Below, one piece after another: positions 43,001 to 50,915 of a stretch of 64,000 nt of DNA. How positions within the stretch are numbered: the first letter of the stretch is position 1; each line of letters begins with the position of its first letter. The position numbers and the translations under genes were made by a program. The notes below the pieces were generated by a model. It saw nothing but the letters and a program-made list of their open reading frames with translations. It did no database searches and was not told the origin of the DNA. Source of the stretch: Streptosporangium violaceochromogenes (lineage in GTDB: Bacteria > Actinomycetota > Actinomycetes > Streptosporangiales > Streptosporangiaceae). The DNA lies in NCBI RefSeq assembly GCF_014654615.1, contig NZ_BNBB01000011.1, forward strand, positions 62,001 through 126,000, given 5' to 3'.

Positions 43001-46000
43001 GACCAGCTCGCCGGCGGCCCGCCCGGTGACGGTCGCGTGCACCCACAGCGCACGGTCGCCGACGGGGGCGACGCGCACCTCCTGGATCGACAGCGGCAGC
43101 AGGATGCCGGTGCCCGCGGGCTCGGAGGGCTCTCGCGGGATCTGCGGCGTCAGCAGCGTCTGGAAGCAGGCGTCCAGCAGCGCCGGGTGGAGGTGGTGGC
43201 GCGCGGCGTCGTCGCCGAGGACCGCGGGCGGGCGGACGCGGGCGAACGCCTCGCCGGGAGAGATCCACACCTCCTCGATGCCCTGGAACGCCGGGCCGTA
43301 GTGGTAGCCCATGGCCGCCAGGGCCGCGTAACAGCTCTCGCCGGCGAGGTGGCGCTCGCCGCGCGCCTGAAGCGCCGCGACGTCCAGCGGCGGGCCGAAC
43401 CGGCGGCGCTGGACGGCGCGCACGGTGCCGCCGGCGTGAACGGTGCGGTCCCGTCCGCCGTCGTTCACCGTCGCGACGGTGAACGACGCGGCCCCCGAGG
43501 AGAAGGACAGCTGCACCGTCGCGGCCTCGCCGTCGGGCAGGAAGAGCGCCCTGCGCAGCTCGATGCCGGCCAGCGCGGCCTCGGTGCCGCCGGTCATCGC
43601 CCGCACCGCCTGGACGGCCATTTCGAGGTAGCCGGCCGCCGGGAACAGGACGTTGCCCTGGATCCGGTGGTCGTCGAGGTACGGGAGGGCCTCGGCGTCG
43701 AGCTTGGCCTCCCAGGTGGGCTCGGCGGTGGCCAGGCGGCGGCCGAGCAGCGGGTGGTCGAGCCGGCCGAGCCGGACCTGCTCGACCGGTTTCGGCTCCA
43801 CCCAGTAACGGTCGCGCCTCCACGGGTAGCGCGGCAGCGTCACGGGCCTGCCCCGGGGGTGCAGCCTGTCCCAGGCGATGTCGACGCCCAGGTTGTGCAG
43901 CGCGGCCAGTGACATGGTGAAGCGCGCCGGCTCGTCCTCCTGGCGGCGGATCGACGGGAACGTCCTGCCCTCGACGCCCCGGTCGCCGAGGCACTCCTTG
44001 ATCGAGTGTCCGAGCACCGGGTGCGGGCCGATCTCCAGGAACAGGCCGAAGCCGTCGTCGGCCATGCGGTCGATCGCCGCGCGGAAGCGGACGCTGTCGC
44101 GGACGTTCCTCCACCAGTAGGCGGCGTCCAGCTCGGTGCCGTGCGCGAGCCCCTCGCGTCCCGTGAGGTAGAGCGGCACCGACGCGGCGCGCGGGCCGAT
44201 GCCGGCCAGCGCCGACAGCAGCTCGTCCTTGATCAGCTCCATCCGCGCGCTGTGGTACGGCACGCGCACGGTGAGGAACCTGGCGAAGACCTGATCGGCC
44301 CGCAGCCCGTCGGCGATCTCGGTGAGGGCGTCCTCGTCCCCGGCGAGGGTGATCGCAGTGGGGCTGTTGATCGCGGCCACCGAGACGCGGTCGCCGTAGG
44401 GACGCACGCGGCGGAGCGCCTCGTCCTCGGACAGGCTCACCGCGAGCATCGTGCCGGTGCCGACCAGCTTCTGCTGCAGGCGGCTGCGGCACACGACGAT
44501 CTTGACGGCGTCCTCCAGGGTGTAGACGCCGGCCTCGTAGAACGCCGCGACCTCGCCGGTGCTGTGCCCGACGACGGCGTCGGGGCGCACGCCGTACGAG
44601 CGCCAGAGGGCGGCCAGGCCGGCCTGCACGGCGAAGTTGGCCGGCTGCGCCAGCCAGGTCTCGCTCATCTGAGAGTCGGTCTCGGCGACGCTGAGCTCCT
44701 CGACCAGCGACCAGCCGGTGAGCCTGCCGATCTCGTGGTCGCAGCGTTCGATCACCTCGCGGTAGACGGGCTCGCTCTCGAAGAGCCCGCGTCCCATCGC
44801 CCACCACTGCGGGCCCATGCCGGTGAAGACCCAGGCCAGGCGGCGCTGACCGCTCTCACGCTGCTGGTCGAGGAGAACGTGCGGGTGCGCCTCCCCCCGG
44901 AGGTAGGCGGCCAGGCGTTCGTCCAGCGACTCGGGTGAGGAGTAGACGATCGACAGGCGCGACTCAAGGTGCTGGCGGCGGCGGGCCAGGGTGTAGCCGA
45001 TGTCGGCCGGCGAGACGGCCCGGCCGTCGACGCCGGCGAGCTCCTCGCGGATGCCCTCGACCAGCTGGGGGAACGCCTGCGGGTCGCGCGCGGTCAGCGG
45101 CAGGATGGTGTACCCCGGCCGTGCCGGCGCCGCGGGTTCGGCGGTCTCCTCGCGCGCCGGCGCCTCCTCCAGCAGGACGTGCGCGTTGGTGCCGCCGAAC
45201 CCGAAGGAGTTCACGCCGGCGCGCGCGGGCCCCTCGTGTTCGGGCCAGGCCGTCGGCCGGACCGGGATCTCGTACGGCAGGGCCGCCAGGTCGATGTCGG
45301 GGTTGATCCGCTCCAGGTTGATGTGGGGGGCGATCGTCCGGTGCTTGAGGCAGAGCACGGTCTTGATCAGCCCGGCGATGCCGGCGGCCGACTCGGTGTG
45401 CCCGATGTTCGTCTTGACCGACCCGACGTAGCATTTGGCTCCCGGCTCGCGGCCGATCGACAGCGCGCGTCCGAGCGCCCCGGCCTCGATCGGGTCGCCG
45501 ACCGGTGTCGAGGTGCCGTGCGCCTCGACGTACTGCAGGCCGCCGGGCACGATGCCCGCCTCGGCGCAGACGCGCTCGATCAGGCTGACCTGGGCGTCCG
45601 GGTTCGGGACGGTGATGCCGTTGGTGCGGCCGTCCTGGTTGACGCCGGTGCCCAGGATCACCGCGTGGATCGGGTCGCCGTCGCGCAGGCTGTCCTCCAG
45701 GCGCTTGAGCGCCACCACGCCGACCCCCTCGGCGCGCACGTAGCCGTTGGCCGAGGCGTCGAAGGTGCGGGAGAGACCGTCGGGGGACAGGAAACCGCCC
45801 TTGGTCTCGGCGATGGTGTACTGAGGCGTCATGTGCAGCAGCGTGCCCCCGGCGAGCGCGAGGTCGGTCTCCCCCCGGCGCAGGCTCTGGCACGCCAGGT
45901 GCAGGGCCACCAGGGACGAGCTGCACGCGGTGTCGACGGAGATGCTGGGACCGCGGAAGTCGAAGCAGTAGGAGATGCGGTTGGAGACCATCGTCATCAT

Positions 46001-46474
46001 GGTTCCGGTCGCGGTGTGCGCGGCCAGCGTCTCGAAGCCGAGGTCGGCGAACTGCAGGATCTTGTAGTCGAGGGTGAACGCGCCGACGAACACGCCGACG
46101 TCGCGCCCGGCCAGCTCACCCGGCTTCTGGCCGCCGTCCTCCAGCGCCTCCCAGGCCACCTCCAGCAGCTTGCGCTGCTGCGGGTCCATGTGGTCGGCCT
46201 CGCGCGGGCTGATGCCGAAGAAGGCCGGGTCGAACTCGTCGAAGCCGTCGATGTAACCGCCCCTGCCGCCCACCAGACGGCCGGGTTTGGAGGTGTCCCG
46301 GCTGCCGAGCGTGGTGACGTCGTACCGGTCGGCCGGCGTCGGCGTGATGCAGTCCTTGCCGGCGATCAGGTTGCGCCAGAACGCGCGGTGGTCGGACGCG
46401 CCGCCGGGCAGGCGGCAGCCGATACCGATGATCGCTATCTTGTCGGGGGAGGCGGCGTTGCTTAAGTCCGTCAC
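37016..46474 (-). CDS. Iterative hybrid PKS-NRPS, polycyclic tetramate macrolactam synthetase
   Basis: 3152-residue megasynthase, KS-AT-DH-KR-ACP-C-A-PCP-TE, the exact single-module layout of PTM synthetases (HSAF, ikarugamycin, frontalamide). KS Cys about 184 (DTACSSSL); AT Ser about 637 (GHSTGE); DH His about 936 (DHRIQGNVLFP); KR TGAFGALG about 1460 and TNYAAGN about 1616; ACP GLDSLL about 1775; C-domain HHIVSDA about 1970; A-domain YTSGSTGRPKA about 2475; PCP GGGSIK about 2875; TE GYSLGGN about 2995. No ER or methyltransferase, so polyene chains are expected. Hand alignment to GrsA gives pocket D-V-G-E-L-V-S-I-D-K, close to the known ornithine code. GTG 46474 has GAGGA eight bases upstream. 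Codon 4 is TTA, a potential bldA control point. The frame stays open further upstream, but that stretch overlaps the hydroxylase gene and is not coding here. Confidence 0.95.
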   Translation of the reverse strand: MTDLSNAASPDKIAIIGIGCRLPGGASDHRAFWRNLIAGKDCITPTPADRYDVTTLGSRDTSKPGRLVGGRGGYIDGFDEFDPAFFGISPREADHMDPQQRKLLEVAWEALEDGGQKPGELAGRDVGVFVGAFTLDYKILQFADLGFETLAAHTATGTMMTMVSNRISYCFDFRGPSISVDTACSSSLVALHLACQSLRRGETDLALAGGTLLHMTPQYTIAETKGGFLSPDGLSRTFDASANGYVRAEGVGVVALKRLEDSLRDGDPIHAVILGTGVNQDGRTNGITVPNPDAQVSLIERVCAEAGIVPGGLQYVEAHGTSTPVGDPIEAGALGRALSIGREPGAKCYVGSVKTNIGHTESAAGIAGLIKTVLCLKHRTIAPHINLERINPDIDLAALPYEIPVRPTAWPEHEGPARAGVNSFGFGGTNAHVLLEEAPAREETAEPAAPARPGYTILPLTARDPQAFPQLVEGIREELAGVDGRAVSPADIGYTLARRRQHLESRLSIVYSSPESLDERLAAYLRGEAHPHVLLDQQRESGQRRLAWVFTGMGPQWWAMGRGLFESEPVYREVIERCDHEIGRLTGWSLVEELSVAETDSQMSETWLAQPANFAVQAGLAALWRSYGVRPDAVVGHSTGEVAAFYEAGVYTLEDAVKIVVCRSRLQQKLVGTGTMLAVSLSEDEALRRVRPYGDRVSVAAINSPTAITLAGDEDALTEIADGLRADQVFARFLTVRVPYHSARMELIKDELLSALAGIGPRAASVPLYLTGREGLAHGTELDAAYWWRNVRDSVRFRAAIDRMADDGFGLFLEIGPHPVLGHSIKECLGDRGVEGRTFPSIRRQEDEPARFTMSLAALHNLGVDIAWDRLHPRGRPVTLPRYPWRRDRYWVEPKPVEQVRLGRLDHPLLGRRLATAEPTWEAKLDAEALPYLDDHRIQGNVLFPAAGYLEMAVQAVRAMTGGTEAALAGIELRRALFLPDGEAATVQLSFSSGAASFTVATVNDGGRDRTVHAGGTVRAVQRRRFGPPLDVAALQARGERHLAGESCYAALAAMGYHYGPAFQGIEEVWISPGEAFARVRPPAVLGDDAARHHLHPALLDACFQTLLTPQIPREPSEPAGTGILLPLSIQEVRVAPVGDRALWVHATVTGRAAGELVGDIAVYSDDGTPLGHIEGFRAADVEKASTAVGQGTIDGWLADVTWRERPLDTGEEADGSVPVPDDVAGPDAPGWLVFADAGGVGDALAALVTARGGRCHLVRPGEGYRTDRDDHESTVAPDSPADLERLLADLGEGGGTPFGTIVHLWNLDLPPIDAVARHDLGRHTGTGAYSLVALAQALIAGQAGGRLHVVTRGAQAVTAGDEVQPFGAPAWGVGRVLWYQELPEHRGKLIDLDPAPGGDSSRRAEAEARALLREVAVRDEDEIALRGGCRYTSRLTPAAGLTRPLPLRLRADGCYLVTGAFGALGRLLCRTLVARGARRLVLMGRRRLPGRDLWHEVDPATPAGRDVRFLRELEELGAQVTLAPLDVSDEASLTAWLEDHRRRESPPIRGVFHLAGQVCDTLVPEMTRRVFDAAHDPKVVGAYLLHHHLRDEPIEHFVLFASIASLMTTAGQTNYAAGNAFLDALAHHRRARGLPALSVDWGPWATGMIEELGLIDHYRNSRGMSSLSPDAGMAVLERVIGQDRAQLLVATVVDWPTFLSWYASPPPLVSELAAAVERSPSGEGGSFLDVFRDADEDKRRLLLTERFTALVAGVLRVRADQVDPETGLTALGLDSLLAMELRARIHTELKVALPVVALLSSGPAGELIARLYDDLTALVAAGTGEGADDRAVEVFDDERRYPLTQNQKALWFLKHLNPDGFAYNIGGAVEVRVALDPGLMFEAVRALIERHPSLRANFTLEDGQAVQRISPEARPDVALFDVQGEEWDDVYQTIIREYRRPYDLERDPLVRFRLFRRGDDHWVIMKAVHHIVSDAISTFTFIEELFAIYEGLRRGRKVELPAVPATYLDFLNRQNRFLAGPEARAMLDYWRGHLPEEVPVLNLPADKPRPAVQTHNGASAFFVLDAELSARVHALAREHNVTVFMVLLSAYYILLHRYSGQDDVIVGSPVTGRTDNVFSSVYGYFVNPLPLRVNLAGEPSAAELLARVRATVLNGLDNQEYPFVLLVEKLGLQHDPSRSAVFQAMFILLSHKVATEKYGYRLEYIELPEEEGQFDLTLSVYEDESDRRFHCVFKYNTDLFLPETMRRLTSHYVNVLDGLTRVSPAEPVTRLELLGPEERERVLGTWSGAGRRAGYDLPVHGLIAEAAAEHPGAIAVSAPSETGRTERLTYAELESRSRRVARRLRELGVREGTVVGLCLDKSPDLIVTLLAVLRAGGAYLPLDPGYPADRLAYMVRDAGAALVVADGAGRERLTGVPEGVVPLDELRRAAGAEEDEDGPGALGAASDTTADAAVDMEADAAVDMEAPAYVVYTSGSTGRPKAVQISHRNLASAYAAWREEYGLGRHAGVHLQMASFSFDVFTGDLVRALCSGGTLVLITRELLFNTARLYDTMLAEGVDCAEFVPAVVRGLMSHCEREGGRLDFMRLLVVGSDAWKVEEYNRLRGLCGPGTRLINSYGLSEATIDSTFFEGPADGLEPGQMVPIGRPFPNTTLHILDEHAEPVPAGVPGELWIGGDGVAIGYVGDPEQTARRFVTLTLGRGPGAEPVRLYRTGDLARWDAHGGVRLLGRADTQVKVRGHRIEIGEIESRLLLRPELAQAVVTTRQDAQGDTVLCAYCVPAGGAVLDPRALRRHLGEYLPTFMIPSYFAELPSLPLTPNGKVDLAALPAPRAGGEERAHEAPVTLYELRVAEHWKALLGLERVGLHDDFFEVGGGSIKLIELVYRLQAEFGVTIAVSHLFKVTTLHGMAKTMEHVITGRIAGARPYLRFNADRERKVFCFPPAGGHGLIYRQFAAHLPEYQLVAFNYLAGDDKVVSYADLIESIQPEGPCPLFGYSLGGNLAFEVAKELERRGRKVPNIVIMDSYRIPESFEIGSEHFEEFERELGEHLRKHTGSEVVADETLDQAREYIHFSSRTPNLGVVAAPVDVISDERKVAFYAAGERGTWQGSSTTRTAVVRGFGTHAEMLDEGYIALNANLMRGILTGSETTHAG

Positions 46475-46544
46475 TGTCGAAATCCTCGTGTCGTGGCGCT
46501 GCGGGAGGGGAACGTGCGTTGGGCGTGCGTGCTGTCCCGCCCGG

Positions 46545-47489
46545 TCAGGCGGGCCGGCCGCCCGTCTCCGTGGAAGGCCGGGGGAACGGGCGGCGCCAGG
46601 GGTGGAGAAGGCTGGCGACGAAGGCGCCCGTCTCCGGGAAGGTCGCGGGGTCGCGCAGGCCGACCGCGACCGGCCGGCGGCCGGGACGCCAGGTGAAGCT
46701 GTTGAACATCCAGTCCCAGATGGCCAGGTCGGAGCCGTAGTGGCCGGCCTCCGACAGGTCGACGCTGTGGTGCAGGCGATGCTGCTCGGGGCCGACGAGG
46801 AGATAGTTGAGCCGGCCGAGGCGGACGTCGATGTTGGCGTGAACGAAGTAGCCCTGCGCGAGGACGAACAGGCCCACGACGAACACCGACTCCCGGGAGA
46901 ACCCGACCAGGGCCAGGGCCAGTTGCACGACGGCCTGGGCGAGCACGACGTCCAGAATGTGGTTGACGCCGTTGTTGGCGACGGTGACCTTCCGGGGCAC
47001 GTGGTGCACACCGTGCAGCCGCCACAGCCACCGGTTGGTGTGCCCCAGGCGGTGCACCAGATAGCCGGCCAGCGAGCTGAGCAGCAGGGCCAGGGGGATC
47101 TCGGCCCAGAGCGCGAGCGCCGGGCCGGGGAGCGACACGGCGCCGACGAGGACCGCCACCGGTAGCTGCGCCAGGGCGCTGCCGATCATGGTCAGCAGGA
47201 AGTAGACGGCGTACCAGCCCCACTCGTCACGGTCGGGGTGCCAGTCGCGCTCGTAGGGGATGAGCCGTTCGAGCACCGCCAGGTAGGTGACCGTGCCGGC
47301 CAGGAAGAAGAGGTTGACCTGGCCGAAGTCCAGATGGTGGCGCAGGGCCAGACCGGCCGTGGACACCGTTCCCGCCAGCAGAACCGGGTAGGCGACACGG
47401 CACAGGACGGGGCGCGGAGGAAGCGTCGGATTTTCTCTTCCTCGCCGCAACCACGACGCATTCAAATTGATTTCGGATGGAATATCCAT
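46545..47489 (-). CDS. Sterol-desaturase/fatty-acid-hydroxylase superfamily protein (PTM hydroxylase, FtdA-like)
   Basis: 314-residue membrane di-iron oxygenase. Histidine motifs HRLGH (146-150), HGVHH (159-163) and HRLHH (237-241) are in the superfamily arrangement, with four to five hydrophobic spans around 30-50, 57-75, 90-117, 122-143 and 180-212. In known PTM clusters the homologous gene (HSAF 'SD', FtdA) lies immediately before the synthetase and hydroxylates the ornithine-derived C-3 position of the tetramate lactam. Here it is first in the operon, 70 bases before the synthetase. ATG 47489 is chosen with GGTGG about nine bases upstream; ATG 47498 is an alternative. Confidence 0.9.
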   Translation of the reverse strand: MDIPSEINLNASWLRRGRENPTLPPRPVLCRVAYPVLLAGTVSTAGLALRHHLDFGQVNLFFLAGTVTYLAVLERLIPYERDWHPDRDEWGWYAVYFLLTMIGSALAQLPVAVLVGAVSLPGPALALWAEIPLALLLSSLAGYLVHRLGHTNRWLWRLHGVHHVPRKVTVANNGVNHILDVVLAQAVVQLALALVGFSRESVFVVGLFVLAQGYFVHANIDVRLGRLNYLLVGPEQHRLHHSVDLSEAGHYGSDLAIWDWMFNSFTWRPGRRPVAVGLRDPATFPETGAFVASLLHPWRRPFPRPSTETGGRPA

Positions 47490-48502
47490 ACCCCACATCC
47501 ACCTACTGGGATCTCGATCAGGCGCAGGCCGGCCAGGACAATGGTAGGCGCAAGAAGCGCGATGGCGGTGGCCTACAGAGGGCCGACGGCGACACTCCGC
47601 ATGAGTCCACCATCACAAAACTCACCTTCCTAAATGATGCACCCAACCGGGGCGTTCTCAGCTCATGAGCGCGGCAATGATACGGCGCACTCCGAACCAC
47701 CACGACCCCGACGCCACCCAGATATCCGACAATTACCCACCATATGGGCAATCGTCTCAGGATATTTTCTCCTTTCCCCGATCTCGCACCCGGGCGGCAC
47801 CCCCTAGAGGTAATCACAGTATGTGCGGAAAGAATACGCCGGGCAATACATCCTTCGGCGGAAGCCTCCACCCGGCAGCCTGCCCAAAGTGGGCCCATTC
47901 CCCACCAGTCAGCCGTTCTCACCTCGCCGCCACCTGGAGGAAGAACGTCGAAGAAGGGCCTCGAAGCGCTTCAACGAACAACTCTCACAATAGACCGGAA
48001 CCGCCTCCGCGGTAATCGGCCCGCACCCGCAACGGAAATACGATCACCACTTCACCGCATCACACAAACGCGAGAAGCCCTCATTCGCGCGACACCGCCC
48101 GGCGCCGGGTCTCTCACCGGAGGGAGGGCCGCCGGCGGACACCCGGAACCCCTTTCTCATCGCGCCCCGCCCTCTTCGCGGCGCCCACCGCGAAGAGGTG
48201 ATACGACTCACACGGGAACGCGAGCCGTCTCGCCCCGCGTTCCAGAGGGGAAAACCGTCCGATCGCCCGCCGAACCTAAAGCACAAATCCCTCTCAGCCA
48301 TCGCTTACTCCCTAAAAGACATACGTTCTACCCCTTATGAATTCTGGGGGTAAAACCGTCGGTGGACAGGGGGACGGATGGGCGGATAAGCGGATAGGCG
48401 TATGAGTGGATGGGTGGATGGGTGGATGGGCGGGCGGGGCGGGCGGGGCGGCGAAAGGGGCCGGGGCGGTTCCGCCGGGCCCGAACGGGCAGGTTCACCC
48501 GG
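47490..48502. other. 1 kb gene-free leader upstream of the PTM operon
   Basis: About one kilobase between the PTM hydroxylase (minus) and the flavoprotein at 48503 (plus), clearly less GC-rich than the rest of the window up to about 48350. It must contain the PTM promoter and possibly the promoter of the flavoprotein. Open frames here have no protein-like composition and I call none. No LuxR-type or other pathway regulator is encoded, so control probably comes from outside or through the TTA codon of the synthetase. Confidence 0.6.
48376..48453. repeat. G-rich minisatellite-like tract
   Basis: Imperfect tandem repetition of an eight-base theme GGATGGGT/C, including three consecutive close copies around 48410-48435, changing into GGGCGGGGC units. 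The run of G-triplets on the plus strand could form a G-quadruplex. It lies 50-130 bases before the flavoprotein start. Confidence 0.7.
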
Positions 48503-49678
48503 GTGGACGAGGTATGGGATCTGGTGATCGTCGGCGGTGGGCCCGCGGGCTCGGCGGCCGCCCTGCGCGCGAGGCAACTACGGCCCGACGCCCGGGTGCT
48601 CCTGCTCGACAGTGCGGACTTCCCCCGCGACAAGGCGTGCGGCGACGGCATCGCCGCCCACTGCCAAGACGAGCTGGCCCTGCTGGGCATCCCCGGCCTG
48701 ATCGCCGACTACCGGCCCGCACCGCGCCTGGAGGTGGTCTCTCCCGGGGGCGCGCGGGTCCGCGCCACGGTCGCCCGGCCCAACCACGTCGTCCCCCGCA
48801 GGGTCTTCGACGCCCGCCTGCTCGACGCCGCCCGCGCCCGCGGCGTCGAGGTCCGCCGCCACCACGTCCGCGCGCTCACCGGCCCCGGCGTACAGAGCGG
48901 ACGCGGCGACCTCGGCGGCCACGTCGTCCTGGACGGCACCGTCGTCGCTCGCGCCGTGGTCGGCGCCGACGGGGCCAACTCCACGGTGCGACGCCTCGTC
49001 GGCCTGCCGGGGCCCCCCGACAGGCACACCGCCATCGCCGTCCGGGGCTACGCCGAGGTGCCCGCCGACGACGACGTCCAGTTCATCGCCATGCAGCGGG
49101 ACGGCTGGCCCGCGTACGCCTGGTCGTTCCCGATCGGCGACGGCGGCGCCAACGTCGGTTTCGGGATGCTCCTGCCCCGTCTGCGCGCCACCGGCCTGCC
49201 GGGACGCCAGGTGCTCCACGGCCGGCTCGCCGCGCTCCTGCCCCACCTGCCCGCCCGTGACCTGCGCGCCCACCACCTGCCCCTGTCCCCCGGACGGCCG
49301 CGGCCGGGGGCCGGCCGGGTGATGCTCGCCGGAGACGCCGCCGGTCTCGTCAACCCGCTCACCGGAGAGGGCATCTACTACGCGATGCTCTCCGGCCGCC
49401 TGGCCGGGGAGGCCGCCGTCCTGGCGGTGGCCGACCCGCTGTCCGCCTACCGGCGCGGGCTGCGCGAAACCCTCGGGCGACACCTGCGCACCACCGACCT
49501 GCTGGCCCGCGCCGCCCAGTCGCCCGGCTTCGTCGACGCCGCGATCGACACCGCCGCCCGGCGTCCCGAGGTGTTCGACCTGCTCGTCGACGTGGGCCTG
49601 GGGGCGGGGACGGTGCCGCTGCCGCTCGCCTGCGCCGTGCTCACCCGCCGGTTTCTGAACGGCCTCCGGAGAGGATAG
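48503..49678 (+). CDS. Geranylgeranyl-reductase-family FAD-dependent oxidoreductase
   Basis: 391-residue flavoprotein. FAD-binding motif DLVIVGGGPAGSAAAL at the N-terminus, RDKACGDGI next, then VGADGANSTVRRLVG, and the second FAD motif with the family-specific segment MLAGDAAGLVNPLTGEGI. These define the geranylgeranyl reductase/digeranylgeranylglycerophospholipid reductase group, which saturates isoprenoid or polyprenyl double bonds; many actinobacterial members reduce menaquinone or have unknown roles. GTG 48503 is the start, with only a weak AGG upstream. It is convergent with a GntR regulator. Membership in the PTM cluster is unlikely, because known PTM pathways lack such a gene. Confidence 0.87.
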   Translation: MDEVWDLVIVGGGPAGSAAALRARQLRPDARVLLLDSADFPRDKACGDGIAAHCQDELALLGIPGLIADYRPAPRLEVVSPGGARVRATVARPNHVVPRRVFDARLLDAARARGVEVRRHHVRALTGPGVQSGRGDLGGHVVLDGTVVARAVVGADGANSTVRRLVGLPGPPDRHTAIAVRGYAEVPADDDVQFIAMQRDGWPAYAWSFPIGDGGANVGFGMLLPRLRATGLPGRQVLHGRLAALLPHLPARDLRAHHLPLSPGRPRPGAGRVMLAGDAAGLVNPLTGEGIYYAMLSGRLAGEAAVLAVADPLSAYRRGLRETLGRHLRTTDLLARAAQSPGFVDAAIDTAARRPEVFDLLVDVGLGAGTVPLPLACAVLTRRFLNGLRRG

Positions 49679-49748
49679 GCGGACACGGGAGCCGGGCCGG
49701 CCTCTCCCCTCGTCCGCGCCGCGCGCGCCCGGAAGCGCCGGCGCGTGC

Positions 49749-50450
49749 TCAAATGCTCACGTGGGATCCACGACTCACATGGGAGGTGTGGTCGGGCTCC
49801 TTCATCAGCGCCTCGACGAGTTGGAGGCGTGAGAAGCGGATCCCCTCGATGGTGACGTTGCGGGCGAGGTCGGCGTCGCCGGCGGCGATGGCGTCCACCA
49901 GCGTGTCCCACCTCACGCACGGCCGCAGGTCGCCCCGCGCGTGGTTGGCGTTGGAGAAGCGCTCGACGTCGGTGAGCAGGGAGTACATGGCCGAGGTCAG
50001 TTTGGGGTTTCCCGACGCCTCGGCCACGGCCAGGTGGAACTCGGTGTTGCGCCGGAACTGCCGGGAGCGCACCCGGGCGGGCGAGGCGGCCGTCATGCGC
50101 TCGTGCAGTTCACGCAGGCCGCGTACCTGGGTCTCCGAGGCCCGCTGGCTGGCGAGCACCGCCGCCTCGGGCTCCAGCAGCAGACGCAGGTAGTAGGTGT
50201 CCTGGACGTCCTGAATCGTGATCGGGGAGATCATCGTCCCCTTGTGCGGGACGGTCCGGACGAGCCCCTCCTCGCGCAGCCGGTTCAGAGCCTCCCGCAC
50301 GGGGGTCTTGCTCACGCCGTGCCGGCTCGCCAGTTCCCTCTCGACGACGACGCTGCCGGGGGGAAGCTCGCAGGTGACGATCGCGTCCTTGATGGATCTG
50401 TACACCGCGATCGCGAGCGGTTCCTTGGACGGGGACGACGTAGGTCTCAC
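49749..50450 (-). CDS. GntR-family regulator, FadR/FCD subfamily
   Basis: 233-residue transcription factor. The N-terminal winged helix reads IKDAIVTCELPPGSVVVERELA then VSKTPVREALNRLREEGLV, the classic GntR pattern. The C-terminal FCD domain is all-helical, with the metal or ligand histidines expected in RNTEFHLAVAEASGN and SNANHARGD. GTG 50450 has AGGAG five bases upstream. The target is unknown: neither neighbour is an obvious catabolic operon. It is divergent from the defence-like operon at 50916, and the shared 465-base region makes control of that operon conceivable. Ligands of FCD proteins are usually small organic acids. Confidence 0.93.
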   Translation of the reverse strand: MRPTSSPSKEPLAIAVYRSIKDAIVTCELPPGSVVVERELASRHGVSKTPVREALNRLREEGLVRTVPHKGTMISPITIQDVQDTYYLRLLLEPEAAVLASQRASETQVRGLRELHERMTAASPARVRSRQFRRNTEFHLAVAEASGNPKLTSAMYSLLTDVERFSNANHARGDLRPCVRWDTLVDAIAAGDADLARNVTIEGIRFSRLQLVEALMKEPDHTSHVSRGSHVSI

Positions 50451-50915
50451 GGATCTCCTCTGACGCGTCGCAAAGGTATAACAAACACCTTACAGTCAAG
50501 AAGTAGTTTATTTGTCTGACAGAGTCCAGTCGCCTCCGAGGACATCCCGACTTCCGCGAAGTTCCGTCACCGGATAGCCTACGGCGCCGCACCCACCACC
50601 TAACACACGACTGTTCGTCCTGACACTCCTTCACCGCCATATTCGATATGTCATCGGCATGCGAGCGGTATAACTTATGCGATGAAGGGGCCAGGCCGGA
50701 AGGAGGGAATGACCTCCGTGCCCACGGCCCCGAGCCGGCTCCGCGCCGGTCGGCCGCGTGCCGGGCGCGCCGGGCACGCGGCCTGGTCGGCGTTCCGGCG
50801 TCCGACCGTCCGAAGCCGAACGAATTTCGCGACCTCCGGCAAAGCGCCTGCGGCGCTCCTCCTCCGACGTATAACCTCGGCGAAGCCGACGTATCCAGAA
50901 ATCAGAGGAAGCGAC
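50451..50915. other. Divergent regulatory region between the GntR gene and the nuclease operon
   Basis: 465 bases. The first 70, next to the GntR gene, are AT-rich and contain short A/T runs suited to a promoter. The rest is GC-rich, and a frame open here joins the nuclease gene in phase from 50682, but its Arg/Pro/Ala-rich translation and the good ribosome site at 50905 argue that it is untranslated leader. No operator could be assigned. Confidence 0.5.

Noticed and set aside
46475..47011. N-terminal extension of the PKS-NRPS frame
   Set aside because: It overlaps the hydroxylase gene in another frame, has Arg/Pro/Ser-biased composition, and GTG 46474 has a proper ribosome site directly before the KS domain.
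47744..48340. Open frame of about 198 codons in the leader of the PTM cluster
   Set aside because: Composition (Arg, Pro, Ser, Thr) resembles random GC-rich sequence, with no ribosome site and no recognisable motif.
50682..50915. 78-residue N-terminal extension of the nuclease protein
   Set aside because: Arg/Pro/Ala-rich without domain character; GTG 50916 has a good GAGGAAG site.
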